Below are positions 24,548 to 33,018 of a stretch of 37,976 bases of DNA, one piece after another; positions within the stretch are counted from its first letter, which is position 1, and each line of letters starts with the position of its first letter. A program made the translations under genes and the position numbers. The notes under the pieces are model-generated. The model was not told the DNA's origin, ran no database searches, and worked only from the letters and a program-made list of their open reading frames with translations. Source of the stretch: Oscillospiraceae bacterium (GTDB lineage Bacteria > Bacillota > Clostridia > Oscillospirales > CAG-272); assembly GCA_015065215.1 (NCBI GenBank), contig SVQT01000019.1:1-37976 (forward strand), in the 5' to 3' direction.

Positions 24548-24572
24548 CCCGGTGCCGGTTAGGGCACCAATC

Positions 24573-24608
24573 AAAACACCGCCGAAGCATTCACATCGGC
24601 GGTGTTTT
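24573..24608. terminator. Rho-independent terminator after the second surface protein
   Basis: A 13-bp perfect stem AAAACACCGCCGA/TCGGCGGTGTTTT has a 10-nt loop and a T run on the plus side. Confidence 0.9.
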
Positions 24609-24660
24609 TGTTGATACAAAAAAGGCATAATAAGTTGGTTTGGGGTAGACGCCGCGGCAA

Positions 24661-24723
24661 TACTTGCCGCAAGCAAGCCAAAAAGCAGGGCAGCCACCCG
24701 AATGGGTGGCTGCCCTGCTTTTT
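24661..24723. repeat. Hairpin C, copy 2, with flank
   Basis: A 20-bp perfect stem (24680-24699 with 24704-24723, loop GAAT) is preceded by ACTTGCCGCAAGCAAGCC. The same flank plus hairpin occurs at 27007-27070, where it is the terminator of the tRNA-fMet operon; here no tRNA adjoins. It is followed by ACAAAATAGATGCCAC, again the inverse junction box. It may end the SDR transcript from the right. Confidence 0.8.
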
Positions 24724-24826
24724 GTGTTATCTTGACAAAATAGATGCCACACTCAAAAAGTCAATGAAATCAAGTTTTTTTTGAAGCTTTAGGTAGATTT
24801 CAAGTGCATCCATAGCGGATACTTTA

Positions 24827-25564
24827 TTACTGCTTTTTTCTGCAGCCGTCAATTTGAATATTTTGCCCTGAAATATAGCTTGCCTCATCGCTTGCAAGGA
24901 AATAGATGAGGTTGGCATTTTCCATATCGGTACCTGTTCTTCCAAGGTATGATAACTCGCTTTCACAATAATAATTGTAATCATCAATTTTGGAAGGGCT
25001 AACGCTTCCGGGGCTAACGGCGTTAACAAGAATATTATTGGCAGCAACCTCTTTTGCAAGTGCCTTGGTAAAGGCAATGATCGCACCCTTTGTTGCGGAA
25101 TAATGCACCATGTTTGCATTTCCGTATACACCCGCCACCGATGCCACGTTAACAATTCGTCCGCCGTTATGCTCAATCATTGAGGGAAGAACAGCTTGGC
25201 AAAAATATACGCTGCCCATGATATTGATATCAATATATTTTTTCCACTCCGCAGAGGGCGTTTCTACAAACGATCTCCAACAACGCCATACAGCGGCATT
25301 GTTGACCAGAACATCAACGCTTCCGAATTCCGAAATTACCTCCTGTACAGAGCTTTTCACAAATGCTTCGTCACTCACGTCACCTACCACACATCTTACC
25401 TCGCCAACGCTGATAGGTAGCTTCTTTTTCACTTCGTTCAGCTTCTCCTCGTTCAAATCGAACAGAATCAGATTTGCGCCGTTCATCGCAAATTTCATGG
25501 CGGTAGCATATCCGATTCCTACCGCCGCACCGGTAATAATAACTGTTTTTCCGCAAAAAGTCAT
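24827..25564 (-). CDS. Classical SDR-family oxidoreductase
   Basis: This is a 245-aa protein of standard length for FabG-like short-chain dehydrogenases. The cofactor motif is TGAAVGIG (11-18), followed by NNAA (88-91), the catalytic tetrad N114, S142, Y155 and K159 (NIMG, VASVAG, YSATK) and a C-terminal SGQNIQIDG. D36 at the end of the second strand (LILFDLN) favours NAD(H) over NADP(H). The ATG at 25564 has AAGGAG 6 nt upstream. It is divergent from an AraC-type regulator that probably controls it. The substrate is not evident; a sugar or polyol is plausible given the regulator type. Confidence 0.9.
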   Translation of the reverse strand: MTFCGKTVIITGAAVGIGYATAMKFAMNGANLILFDLNEEKLNEVKKKLPISVGEVRCVVGDVSDEAFVKSSVQEVISEFGSVDVLVNNAAVWRCWRSFVETPSAEWKKYIDINIMGSVYFCQAVLPSMIEHNGGRIVNVASVAGVYGNANMVHYSATKGAIIAFTKALAKEVAANNILVNAVSPGSVSPSKIDDYNYYCESELSYLGRTGTDMENANLIYFLASDEASYISGQNIQIDGCRKKQ

Positions 25565-25604
25565 AGCGATCTCCTTTTTTATAATTGGGATTTTAAACCT
25601 ATAT

Positions 25605-25633
25605 ATTATAAATCAAATTGAAAATCAAACCAA
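25605..25633 (-). promoter_or_regulatory. Promoter of the SDR gene
   Basis: On the minus strand TTGGTT (25628-25633), 17 bp and a perfect TATAAT (25605-25610) are present. The weak -35 agrees with activator control. Confidence 0.6.
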
Positions 25634-25696
25634 TAGCAAAAGCGATTATCAGTTTAGCTGTTTCGATACAAATTTCCATAATTATCACCGAATATA

Positions 25697-25725
25697 TTGA
25701 TTGTATCAACATATTATGTTATAGT
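25697..25725 (+). promoter_or_regulatory. Promoter of the AraC-family gene
   Basis: TTGATT (25697-25702), 17 bp and TATAGT (25720-25725) lie 30 nt before the start codon. Confidence 0.6.
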
Positions 25726-25754
25726 ATAAACAGCTTAATTCAAGGAGACGAAAT

Positions 25755-26489
25755 ATGGAAAAGCTGATTATAACCGCCGTGGCAGATTGCTTTTTTGCAA
25801 GAGATCCGCGCGGACACAAAATAGAAATGCAGCAAAGAAAGTATGCTTGCTTTATTGTTACGGTGAAGGGAAAAATACGCTTTACCTTTCGAGACCGCGC
25901 CCTTATATGTGACCGCGCGCACCCCGTGTTTCTTCCGCAAGGTGCTTGTTACCTGAACGAATGTTTGGACACAGCGGAAAGCTACGTATTCAATTTTTTG
26001 ACAAAAGACGAGCATCAGCCAATGTCGCTCTCTCCCCCTTGCGAAGCACAGGTAAGAAAAGCATTTGACTGCATTTCGAAAGGACACTTCATGTCATTTA
26101 GCGATGAGGCAGAATCTATCGGAGAGCTGTATTTCTTGTTATCGGCGCTTTTTGCCACGCCCCCTGTCACGCTGTCGGAAAAGGTCTTGCATACGGCGCG
26201 TGAATATATATATCATCATTATGCCTCGCCTTCCCTTTCCGTGAAATTGACAAGCCAATATTGTTTCGTCAGTGAAAGCTATTTGCGAAAACTGTTTCTG
26301 GAGAAGCTTGGCAGATCTCCGTTTCAGTATATCACCGACGTCAGAATGCAAAAAGCGCAAACACTTCTCTATGAAAAACGTCCCGTTGGCGAGATCGCTT
26401 GCTTGGTTGGGTATTCCGACGTTTATCAGTTCAGTCGGGCATACAAACGGTATTATGGGTATGCGCCTTCTATGCATAGTCCCAAGTAG
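25755..26489 (+). CDS. AraC-family transcription regulator
   Basis: This is a 244-aa protein. The N-terminal part is a cupin-like sensor (CFIVTVKGKIRFTFRDRALI, then HPVFLPQGACY). Residues 145-240 form the double helix-turn-helix of AraC/XylS proteins: SVKLTSQYCFVSESYLRKLF, FQYITDVRMQKAQTLL, GEIACLVGYSDVYQFSRAYK, then YYGYAPS. The ATG at 25755 has AAGGAG 7 nt upstream. It is divergent from the SDR gene across a 190-bp AT-rich region and is the likely activator of that gene in response to a small molecule, probably a sugar. Confidence 0.9.
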   Translation: MEKLIITAVADCFFARDPRGHKIEMQQRKYACFIVTVKGKIRFTFRDRALICDRAHPVFLPQGACYLNECLDTAESYVFNFLTKDEHQPMSLSPPCEAQVRKAFDCISKGHFMSFSDEAESIGELYFLLSALFATPPVTLSEKVLHTAREYIYHHYASPSLSVKLTSQYCFVSESYLRKLFLEKLGRSPFQYITDVRMQKAQTLLYEKRPVGEIACLVGYSDVYQFSRAYKRYYGYAPSMHSPK

Positions 26490-26587
26490 AAGGCTCGGCG
26501 CTTTTTCGAAAATAAAAATTAGAATTGGAGAAATGCTTGTATTGTCTTCAGACACAAATTGTTTGCAAAGATTTTTTGAAAATAACG

Positions 26588-26758
26588 AAAAAAAGGGGAG
26601 ACCCGACGACGAAAAAATCACACAATCTCCCCTCAAAAGTCGATTATTTAAGTTCAGATCCCGTCCATACGGCGTTTTTTGAGTTTGGCATCTACAAAAA
26701 TCACTACTTGAAAAATGGGTAGAAAAAAACCAGATGCCTTGTGACATCTGGTTTTTTT
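26588..26758. repeat. Interspersed repeat A, copy 3 (diverged, without promoter end)
   Basis: Order and spacing are as in A1 and A2: an AAAGGGGAGA...TCTCCCC hairpin, the box TTTAAGTTCAGATCCCGTCC, GGCATCTACAAAAATCAC, then AAAAATGGGTAG and the hairpin AAAAAAACCAGATG (26723-26736) with 26745-26758. The promoter-bearing end of A1 and A2 is absent; upstream of it is the end of the AraC gene. The junction box TGCATCTATTTTGG follows at 26766. Confidence 0.7.
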
Positions 26759-26788
26759 TGGGTGTGCATCTATTTTGGATGCACAATA

Positions 26789-27022
26789 TGGTTGCGGGGG
26801 GCACTGCGACACGGAACGTTGGTGCGAACACATCCCTGTTGCGGTGCCCGAAAAAATCTACGGGCTTGCGCTTTCCTTGATTTTTTCGACCGCGGCCACT
26901 CGTGCGTCCGCGCTTCATCTGCCACCGGCAGCGCGCAAACGCACTCCCCCAACGAGCCACGCTCGTCGGATCGCAATCGCAGATTGCGAGTTCAAATCCC
27001 ACCCCGACTTGCCGCAGGCAAG
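26789..27022. repeat. Non-coding block B2 with tRNA-fMet-related segments
   Basis: This gene-free block between AraC and the tRNAs starts with TGGTTGCGGGGG (26789-26800), identical to the tRNA-fMet 3' end at 27068-27079. GTTCAAATCCCACCCC (26990-27005) is an exact inverted copy of the T arm at 27076-27091. An 8-bp hairpin TCGCAATC/GATTGCGA lies just before it. CCTGTTGCGGTGCCCG (26835-26850) is shared with B1. Apparent proteins across this block are translated repeat. Confidence 0.7.
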
Positions 27023-27067
27023 CCAAAAAGCAGAACAGCCACCCGAATGGGTGGCTGTTCTGCTTTT

Positions 27068-27070
<3 letters not shown>
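27023..27070 (-). terminator. Terminator of the tRNA operon (hairpin C, copy 3)
   Basis: A 22-bp perfect stem (27023-27044 with 27049-27070, loop GAAT) ends in TTTTTGG on the minus strand. It directly follows the tRNA-fMet gene, and its stem includes the encoded CCA of that tRNA. Confidence 0.85.
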
Positions 27071-27145
<75 letters not shown>

Positions 27146-27162
27146 ATATGAAATGAAAGAAG

Positions 27163-27250
27163 TGGTGCCGGAAGCCGGGATCGAACCGGTACGAGATAAA
27201 ATCTCACGGGATTTTAAGTCCCGGGCGTCTGCCAGTTCCGCCATTCCGGC
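27163..27250 (-). tRNA. tRNA-Leu (TAA), CCA encoded
   Basis: On the minus strand the acceptor GCCGGAA pairs with TTCCGGC, then A-CCA. The anticodon loop ACTTAAAA carries TAA. The long variable arm of class II tRNAs (GTGAGATTTTATCTCGT) is present, and the T arm ACCGG-TTCGATC-CCGGC is normal. The length is 88 nt with CCA. It is first in the two-tRNA operon behind a consensus promoter. Confidence 0.96.
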
Positions 27251-27288
27251 AAACTTTCAGAGAAGGGCGCCCCTTCAAGTGCCCAATT

Positions 27289-27317
27289 ATTATACCACAG
27301 TATCTACCCTTTGTCAA
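27289..27317 (-). promoter_or_regulatory. Promoter of the tRNA operon
   Basis: On the minus strand a perfect TTGACA (27312-27317), 17 bp and a perfect TATAAT (27289-27294) lie about 40 nt before tRNA-Leu. Confidence 0.9.
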
Positions 27318-27338
27318 CCCCCTTTTCGCAAAAACTTA

Positions 27339-27368
27339 TTGACAAAAACCGACCTCCGGGGTTATACT
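27339..27368 (+). promoter_or_regulatory. Promoter of the rRNA methyltransferase gene
   Basis: TTGACA (27339-27344), 18 bp and TATACT (27363-27368) are divergent from the tRNA promoter. Confidence 0.75.
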
Positions 27369-27413
27369 GTTCTTATACGATCGCTACTTTTTCAAAAAAA
27401 GGAGGAAGCGCAC

Positions 27414-28790
27414 TTGATTCCGCAGAAATTTTTAGACCGCATGCGTCAAATGCCGGGGTTTGACTTTGCCGCTTTCGAAACAGCGTTAGAAACCCCTGCT
27501 GTGCGCGCCTTGCGTGTAAATACTTTAAAGGCAACAGCCGAAAAATTGATACCGTTGCTCCCCTTTTCGCTATCTCCCCTACCATTTGGTGAAAATGCTT
27601 TCTATGCGCCGTCGGATAAGGTAGGTGCCCTGCCCGCTCACCATGCGGGAATGTTTTACATGCAGGATCCCTCCGCCATTTCTACCGTTGCGGCCGCCGC
27701 TCCGGGGCGTGACATTCACGTCATTGATCTATGCGCCGCGCCGGGCGGAAAATCGACACAACTGGCCGCCGCTATCGGCGAGAACGGCATTCTTGTTGCC
27801 AATGAATACGTTTCCGCCCGGTGCCGCGTATTGCAGGGCAACATCGAACGCATGGGCGCCAAAAACGCGATTGTCACCAATCTTCCTACCGAAACACTGG
27901 CCGATTTCTACGGTCCCCACTTTGATTTGGTCGTGGCTGACGTGCCCTGCTCCGGCGAGGGTATGTTTCGCAAATATGAGGTAGCGAGCGAGGAGTGGTC
28001 TACTGAAAATGTGGCGATGTGCGCTACGCGTCAGCGTGAAATACTTGAAAACGCCGCGCGCCTCACCCGTCCGGGCGGCCGGCTGCTCTACTCCACCTGC
28101 ACCTTCTCACTTGAGGAGAATGAGCAGAATATAGATGCTTTTTTAATAAAGCACCCTGACTTTTCATTGCTTCCCGTCACCGCACAAATCGCCCGCCATA
28201 CCGCAGATGGGGTGAATTTTGACGGTTGCGCGCATGATTTGACCCTCTGCCGCCGCTTCTATCCTCACCTCTCACCCGGAGAAGGACAGTTCGTAGCGTT
28301 GCTGCAACGAAGTGAGGCGGCACCGCAAATCGGCACAATGACCCGTGACGGACTGACCGCCCCAGACAAAAAGACCGCCAGCGAGGCAATCGCCTTTTTA
28401 CAAGAGCTTTTGTCTGAAATTCCACAGGGCAAGCGCCTTGCCGTTTTGCGGGATACCCTGTGGCTCGCTCCGGATTTTCCGATACCGTCCAAGGGTGTTT
28501 TTGCCCCGGGCGTATGCGTTGGCACCCTGCAAAAAGGACGAATTGAGCCGCATCATCAGCTGGCCGCCGCATATGGCAACAGCTATCGCCGCAAGATCGA
28601 CCTTGCGGCGGCCGACCCCCGCGTGCTTGATTATCTGCGGGGCGAGGAAATCCCCCTGAATACCACCGAACATCTCCACGGCAACGGTTACGCCGCTCTG
28701 CTTTACTGCGGTGCCCCTGTGGGCGGCGGTAAGATCGTAAGCGACCGTTTTAAAAACCACTACCCCAAGGGACTACGCAATCGGAGATAA
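27414..28790 (+). CDS. rsmF: RsmF-like 16S rRNA (cytosine-C5)-methyltransferase
   Basis: This is a 458-aa protein starting at TTG 27414, chosen because AAGGAGG lies 8 nt upstream and the promoter lies before it; the open frame back to 27153 runs through both the promoter and tRNA-Leu. It has a SAM-binding DLCAAPGGKSTQLA motif, the two cysteines of RCMT enzymes in ADVPCSGEGMFRK and LLYSTCTFSLEENE, and an N-terminal VRALRVNTLK. The C-terminal extension (GEGQFVALL, then a PUA-like part ending GLRNRR) is typical of RsmF/YebU proteins. The enzyme should methylate a cytosine in 16S rRNA with S-adenosylmethionine. It is monocistronic, ending in a strong terminator. Confidence 0.92.
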   Translation: MIPQKFLDRMRQMPGFDFAAFETALETPAVRALRVNTLKATAEKLIPLLPFSLSPLPFGENAFYAPSDKVGALPAHHAGMFYMQDPSAISTVAAAAPGRDIHVIDLCAAPGGKSTQLAAAIGENGILVANEYVSARCRVLQGNIERMGAKNAIVTNLPTETLADFYGPHFDLVVADVPCSGEGMFRKYEVASEEWSTENVAMCATRQREILENAARLTRPGGRLLYSTCTFSLEENEQNIDAFLIKHPDFSLLPVTAQIARHTADGVNFDGCAHDLTLCRRFYPHLSPGEGQFVALLQRSEAAPQIGTMTRDGLTAPDKKTASEAIAFLQELLSEIPQGKRLAVLRDTLWLAPDFPIPSKGVFAPGVCVGTLQKGRIEPHHQLAAAYGNSYRRKIDLAAADPRVLDYLRGEEIPLNTTEHLHGNGYAALLYCGAPVGGGKIVSDRFKNHYPKGLRNRR

Positions 28791-28819
28791 AAAAGGACCG
28801 AGCCGGCTCGGTCCTTTTT
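28787..28819. terminator. Bidirectional terminator between rsmF and the P-type ATPase gene
   Basis: The palindrome GGACCGAGCC/GGCTCGGTCC is flanked by A6 and T5. It serves the two convergent genes. Confidence 0.9.
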
Positions 28820-28824
28820 ATGTT

Positions 28825-30747
28825 TTAATATTTCTGCTGTCCACGCAAAAGACGTGAGCTATTGATCAGCACCGCAAATGCGCCAAAGTTATGAAAAATA
28901 GAGCCAGCCAACGCGCTGATCACGCCAAAAGCGGACAGGGCAATCATCAGAACGCTGATAACAATCGAAAGCACCAGGTTTTGATAAATGGTCTTTTTGG
29001 TCTTTTTGGCCAAGTCAATGACAAAGGGAATGTTCATCAGATTATTGTTCATCAGGGCAATATCTGCCGACTCGATGGCAAGATCCGAGCCCATGGCACC
29101 CATGGCGATACCCACATCGGCTTCACGGAGCGCCAAGGCGTCGTTAATACCATCGCCCACCGCCAAAACGCCATGCTCCTCTCCGCCAAGCGAGCGGATA
29201 CGATCCAGCTTATCCTGCGGCAAAAGTCGGGCGTAAACCTCGTCAACACCTACCGTCTCGCCCATCCGCTTCGCCGGCTCTTCACGGTCGCCGGTCAAAA
29301 TGACGGTGCGCTCGGCACCAAGCTCACGCAGCGCAACCACGCTTTTGGCGGCATCCTCACGAACGGTATCGTTAAAGCCAATGGCGCCAAGCAAGCGGTC
29401 GCCTGCCGCGACAAAACTGACGCTACCCATCAGTTCGCCGCCAAACTCGGCCGGAATGACGCAACCTTCGCTTTCCAGCCATTCACGGCGGCCAAAGCGT
29501 AACAGATCGCCCTCGGCACCGCTCCCCTCAACGCCTCCGCCGGAAATCTCACGGATCTCCAGATCTCGGCGGTAATCCATCCCCTTGCTTTGCACATAGT
29601 CAGCTACCGCGCGGGAAACAGGGTGAGTAGACGCGACCGCGACCGCGGCGGCAGCTTGCAAAAGCTCTTGCTCTGTCACATCCCCAAAAGGGCACACCTC
29701 GGTGAGCGCAAGCTCGCCTTTGGTCACAGTACCGGTTTTATCAAAGACCACGGTATCAATTTCTGTCAGCTCCTCAATAAACTTAGAGTTTTTGATCAGA
29801 ACACCGCGCTTGGTTGCCACAGAAAGCGAGGCAATCATCGGTGCGGAGCTGACCAGCATTTGTCCGCAGGGGCAGGATACCACCAAAACGGCAATGGCTT
29901 GCGCCACATCCTTGGAAATCAGCGCCACAATGGCGGCAATGCCCAGCACAAAAGGAATGTAATAACCGAGAAACCGGTCCATAATGCGGGACTCAGGGGC
30001 CGAAATGTTTTCAGAATTTTCCAGTAATTGCAGGATCTTAGAAAAGGAAGTGTCCACGTATTCTTTGCGGACCTCTACCACAATTCGACCGTCTAAATTG
30101 ACAGTACCCGCATAGACATCGTCCCCTATTACCGTATGGGCAGGTTGCGGCTCACCTGTCAACGATTTTTGATCAATATTGGTCTCACCGCTGATCACCA
30201 CGCCGTCAACCGGGATGCCAGATCCGGGCTTGATCACGATCTGCTGCCCCACCTTTAACGTTTGAGCATCCACCACCCGCTCCTCGCCGTCAAGCAGCAG
30301 AATTGCGGTACTCTGCTGCATCTTTTTCAGGCCGTCGATCACATCTCTGCCGCCCATGATGCTACGCTCCTCCAAAAGGTGCGCAATGTTCAGAATCAGC
30401 GGGATCAACAACGCTAAAATCAGCTCTTGATTGAACACGCAAGCGATAATGGCAACGCCCACCAAAATTTCCATAGCGTTGGTGAGATTACGGGTAAAAA
30501 GCCCCTTGATACCGGTGACAATCACCGGTACGCCCTCGATCAAAAAGCCGATGAAATATAGTAGCTGCGGCACGATGGGGTAAGCGTTGCCAAGCAGATA
30601 GGTATAGATCAGACCCACAGCGAGACAGGAAAGGGTTGCGGCGCCGCAAATAATATCCTTTGTCAGTTTACGCCGACCCTTATCGGTCAGATTATCCCGG
30701 GAGAGCGCTTGCAGGCTGTTCTGGGCCATATTATTGATATTTTCCAT
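28825..30747 (-). CDS. P1B-type heavy-metal ATPase
   Basis: This 640-aa protein has no N-terminal metal-binding (HMA) domain. Motifs seen: TGEP (197-200), the CPC metal site in SCPCGQML (292-294), phosphorylation site DKTGT (336-340), HP in STHPVSRA (375), and GDGIND (531-536). The last helices read SIFHNFGAFAVLINSSRLLRG; the Lys and Asp of typical Zn/Cd exporters are not seen, and the HN...NS pattern is closer to CtpC-like pumps, so the metal is unassigned. The ATG at 30747 (GGAGG 5 nt upstream) was chosen over a longer leader. It is last in the operon with three SPFH proteins, 10 nt after the third. Confidence 0.9.
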   Translation of the reverse strand: MENINNMAQNSLQALSRDNLTDKGRRKLTKDIICGAATLSCLAVGLIYTYLLGNAYPIVPQLLYFIGFLIEGVPVIVTGIKGLFTRNLTNAMEILVGVAIIACVFNQELILALLIPLILNIAHLLEERSIMGGRDVIDGLKKMQQSTAILLLDGEERVVDAQTLKVGQQIVIKPGSGIPVDGVVISGETNIDQKSLTGEPQPAHTVIGDDVYAGTVNLDGRIVVEVRKEYVDTSFSKILQLLENSENISAPESRIMDRFLGYYIPFVLGIAAIVALISKDVAQAIAVLVVSCPCGQMLVSSAPMIASLSVATKRGVLIKNSKFIEELTEIDTVVFDKTGTVTKGELALTEVCPFGDVTEQELLQAAAAVAVASTHPVSRAVADYVQSKGMDYRRDLEIREISGGGVEGSGAEGDLLRFGRREWLESEGCVIPAEFGGELMGSVSFVAAGDRLLGAIGFNDTVREDAAKSVVALRELGAERTVILTGDREEPAKRMGETVGVDEVYARLLPQDKLDRIRSLGGEEHGVLAVGDGINDALALREADVGIAMGAMGSDLAIESADIALMNNNLMNIPFVIDLAKKTKKTIYQNLVLSIVISVLMIALSAFGVISALAGSIFHNFGAFAVLINSSRLLRGQQKY

Positions 30748-30757
30748 ATTGCCCTCC

Positions 30758-31789
30758 TCACTGCCCCTTAATGTAGACTTTGTTGCCGTCGTCGTCAATC
30801 AGTTGGATGTCAATCTTGCTCATGACCGCCATGTACTTATCGGTATAAATACGGGCCTTGACGGCCTGCTCTATAGCGGCATAGGCTTCATCACATTCGT
30901 CGCAACCGCTCACAAGTTCCGGATCATGTCCGTGACTTGTATAAATGGCTGCCCTACGGGATGCCAATTCCTTGGCAACACCGGTAAACTCCGCCAGCTT
31001 CCTATCGGCGGCACCGATCGCCGCGTTCTTTTGTTTGGTTGCCTCGGCTTCGGTAGCGTTGGCCTTGGCCTGAGCCTCAGGGATCCGTGTGTTCTCGTAC
31101 GTTTTGGCACGCTGCACCACTGTTTCCGCATATACAGAGGCGGCATTCACAGCCTGAAAAGAATCACGCACCTCCTCGGGGGCGGCCACTTGGGTCAGCT
31201 CTACCGCGGTAATGGTCACGCCAGTCCCCATTTTGACCAATTTTTCAGTGGCGCGCTTCATAACAACGACAGCGAAATCATCCTTGCCGTCGGTCAGTAG
31301 GCTATCCACCTCCATCTTGGCACTTTCGCTCACCATGGCGTTGCTGACTGCCGTATCAATCAGCGACGTCATGTTTTTAACATGCAGAGCGTACTCTACC
31401 GGATCGGCGATGATATATTTGACAGAGGCAGAGACAACCACAATATTCTGATCTCCCGTAATCAGATAGCCGCCTTGTATCCCTTTGAGCGAGGTACCGT
31501 CGGCGGTATAATGGGTGGTTACGCTTTGCTCGATCACCTTGCCGGTGGGCACCGTGATCACCTCGTCAATGAAATACGGAAAAGCAAAAAGCAATCCCGG
31601 CTCATGAACTTGCTCCTCTCGATTATCCCCCACCAGCTTGCCAAACCGCAAAACAACGGCAGAGTTTCCGCTGTTTACGATACGAATGCCGGAAAGGAGG
31701 ATAAGCAGAACGACGACAGCGACCGCAATGAGGAAATATTTGGTCACCGTTTCCAAAACGTCGCCCAAAAGTGTTTGTTTCTTCTTCAT
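30758..31789 (-). CDS. HflC-like SPFH-domain membrane protein
   Basis: This 343-aa protein has one N-terminal membrane helix (about 17-36, TKYFLIAVAVVVLLILLSGI) followed by an SPFH/Band 7 domain (NSGNSAVVLRFGKLVGDNRE, EPGLLFAFPYFIDEV, ISDPVEY-like IADPVEYALHV). It then has a long Ala/Glu-rich coiled coil (AQAKANATEAEATKQKNAAI), as in stomatin, prohibitin and HflC proteins. A CDECDE segment near residue 295 is a possible metal-binding site. It is third in the four-gene operon, 12 nt after the 400-aa SPFH gene. HflK/C normally form cage-like microdomains around the FtsH protease; no ftsH gene is in the window. Confidence 0.87.
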   Translation of the reverse strand: MKKKQTLLGDVLETVTKYFLIAVAVVVLLILLSGIRIVNSGNSAVVLRFGKLVGDNREEQVHEPGLLFAFPYFIDEVITVPTGKVIEQSVTTHYTADGTSLKGIQGGYLITGDQNIVVVSASVKYIIADPVEYALHVKNMTSLIDTAVSNAMVSESAKMEVDSLLTDGKDDFAVVVMKRATEKLVKMGTGVTITAVELTQVAAPEEVRDSFQAVNAASVYAETVVQRAKTYENTRIPEAQAKANATEAEATKQKNAAIGAADRKLAEFTGVAKELASRRAAIYTSHGHDPELVSGCDECDEAYAAIEQAVKARIYTDKYMAVMSKIDIQLIDDDGNKVYIKGQ

Positions 31790-31801
31790 AGAGCGCCTAC
31801 C

Positions 31802-33004
31802 TTACGGAGTAGTGGGAGTTTGCATTTCATTGAGCATTTCAATGATAGCGTCGATCAGATCATTGCGCTTCTGCTCGGGGAGCTGAGTTAGAATGTAAGA
31901 CAGATCGTACAGTACAGTATCCTCATTGGCAATCTCTGCATAATCAAAGAGAATGTTAAACGGATACTTATCGGTTTTAATCATCAAGGAGGTGTTGGGA
32001 CCGATCGCGGCAACGGCGGCATCCAGCCCCATTAAAAACTGATACAGCCCTCCAATATCAGCAGCTTGCGCCGCATTATGAATTTGGGCAACGGCAGCAT
32101 CTGCCTCTCCTTTGATTCTGCCCGCCTCGGTCTCAGCGTCACTCTCAATCTTAGACGCGCTGGTATCCGCGTCAGTAATGATCTTGTTCGCTTCCGCCTC
32201 AGCTTTGGCAAGAATGGTATCAATCTCGGTTTCGCGGTCTGTGCGCATTTGCTCAAACACGGTATCCAAGTTGGTGCCGGGTAACGAAATACGCAGGATG
32301 CTGACGTCAACCACCTCAATGCCATAATTGGCAAGGCAAACATCGTGTACGCGGGTGAAAATCTTTTCCTGAATCTCGTCAATCTTGATCTCGCTTGCGT
32401 TCAAAGAGACCAGCCCCGTCAAGGCATAGGAGCCCAGCGTACTGTTGGTCGCGCTAAAGACCTGATCGTTGATAAAGGTGTTGGCGGAATTGTTCACGCC
32501 AACGCTGTTATGATAAAGAACAGGGTCGCTGATTTTCCATGCCACATTGGATTGCAACACAATATTCTTTTTATCCTTGGTGATGGTCTCCAGGCTGTTC
32601 CCTTCCAGAGACTGGAGCCTGTTGTCATAGCTCACCACGCTCTCAAAGGGCCAGGGAAGCTTAAAGTACAGCCCCGCATCGGTAATTTCCTCACGAACCG
32701 CGCCAAAGCGCAGGATCACGGCGCAATTGCCCTCCTTAACCACGGTGGTAAAGCCAAACCAAAACAGAACCAGCACCACAACCGCGGCGGTGGCAAACTT
32801 CAAAATCTGCATTCCCACAGAGGCTTTCTCTTTTGGTGTCTTTCCTTGGGTCACAGCCCCCGTTTCTTTCGTTTTGATTTCGGGCGCTGTCTCTTTTTCG
32901 GCAGCGACGGCTTGCAAATCCTGCTCCTTTTGCTCTGTCACAGGCACCGACAAATTCTTTTGCGCCTGCTTTGATTTTTGAGATGTATGTTGTTTTTTAC
33001 TCAT
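31802..33004 (-). CDS. HflK/HflC-like SPFH-domain membrane protein
   Basis: This 400-aa protein starts at ATG 33004 (GGAGG 8 nt upstream; an adjacent GTG at 33007 is possible). A charged cytosolic N-terminus of about 60 residues precedes one membrane helix (FATAAVVVLVLFWFGFTTVV). The SPFH domain follows: KEGNCAVILRFGAVREEITD, AGLYFKLPWPFESVVSYDNR, VAWKISDPVLY. A heptad-rich segment (AKAEAEANKIITDADTSASK) follows, then a distinct C-terminal 100 residues ending NEMQTPTTP. It lies 14 nt after the 628-aa SPFH gene and is part of the same operon. Confidence 0.87.
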   Translation of the reverse strand: MSKKQHTSQKSKQAQKNLSVPVTEQKEQDLQAVAAEKETAPEIKTKETGAVTQGKTPKEKASVGMQILKFATAAVVVLVLFWFGFTTVVKEGNCAVILRFGAVREEITDAGLYFKLPWPFESVVSYDNRLQSLEGNSLETITKDKKNIVLQSNVAWKISDPVLYHNSVGVNNSANTFINDQVFSATNSTLGSYALTGLVSLNASEIKIDEIQEKIFTRVHDVCLANYGIEVVDVSILRISLPGTNLDTVFEQMRTDRETEIDTILAKAEAEANKIITDADTSASKIESDAETEAGRIKGEADAAVAQIHNAAQAADIGGLYQFLMGLDAAVAAIGPNTSLMIKTDKYPFNILFDYAEIANEDTVLYDLSYILTQLPEQKRNDLIDAIIEMLNEMQTPTTP

Positions 33005-33018
33005 CACGCTATCCTCCG

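Noticed and set aside
24727..24813. Possible 28-residue peptide downstream of the SDR gene on the minus strand (MDALEIYLKLQKKLDFIDFL start)
   Set aside because: The composition is protein-like, but there is no ribosome site and its end lies in the repeat junction box. It is too weak to call.
26533..26682. Small frame after the AraC gene running into repeat A3
   Set aside because: Only a poor GGAG site sits 3 nt before the ATG, and the second half is repeat sequence.
27153..27413. N-terminal extension of the rsmF frame
   Set aside because: It runs through tRNA-Leu and the divergent promoters. The TTG at 27414 with AAGGAGG fits the family length.
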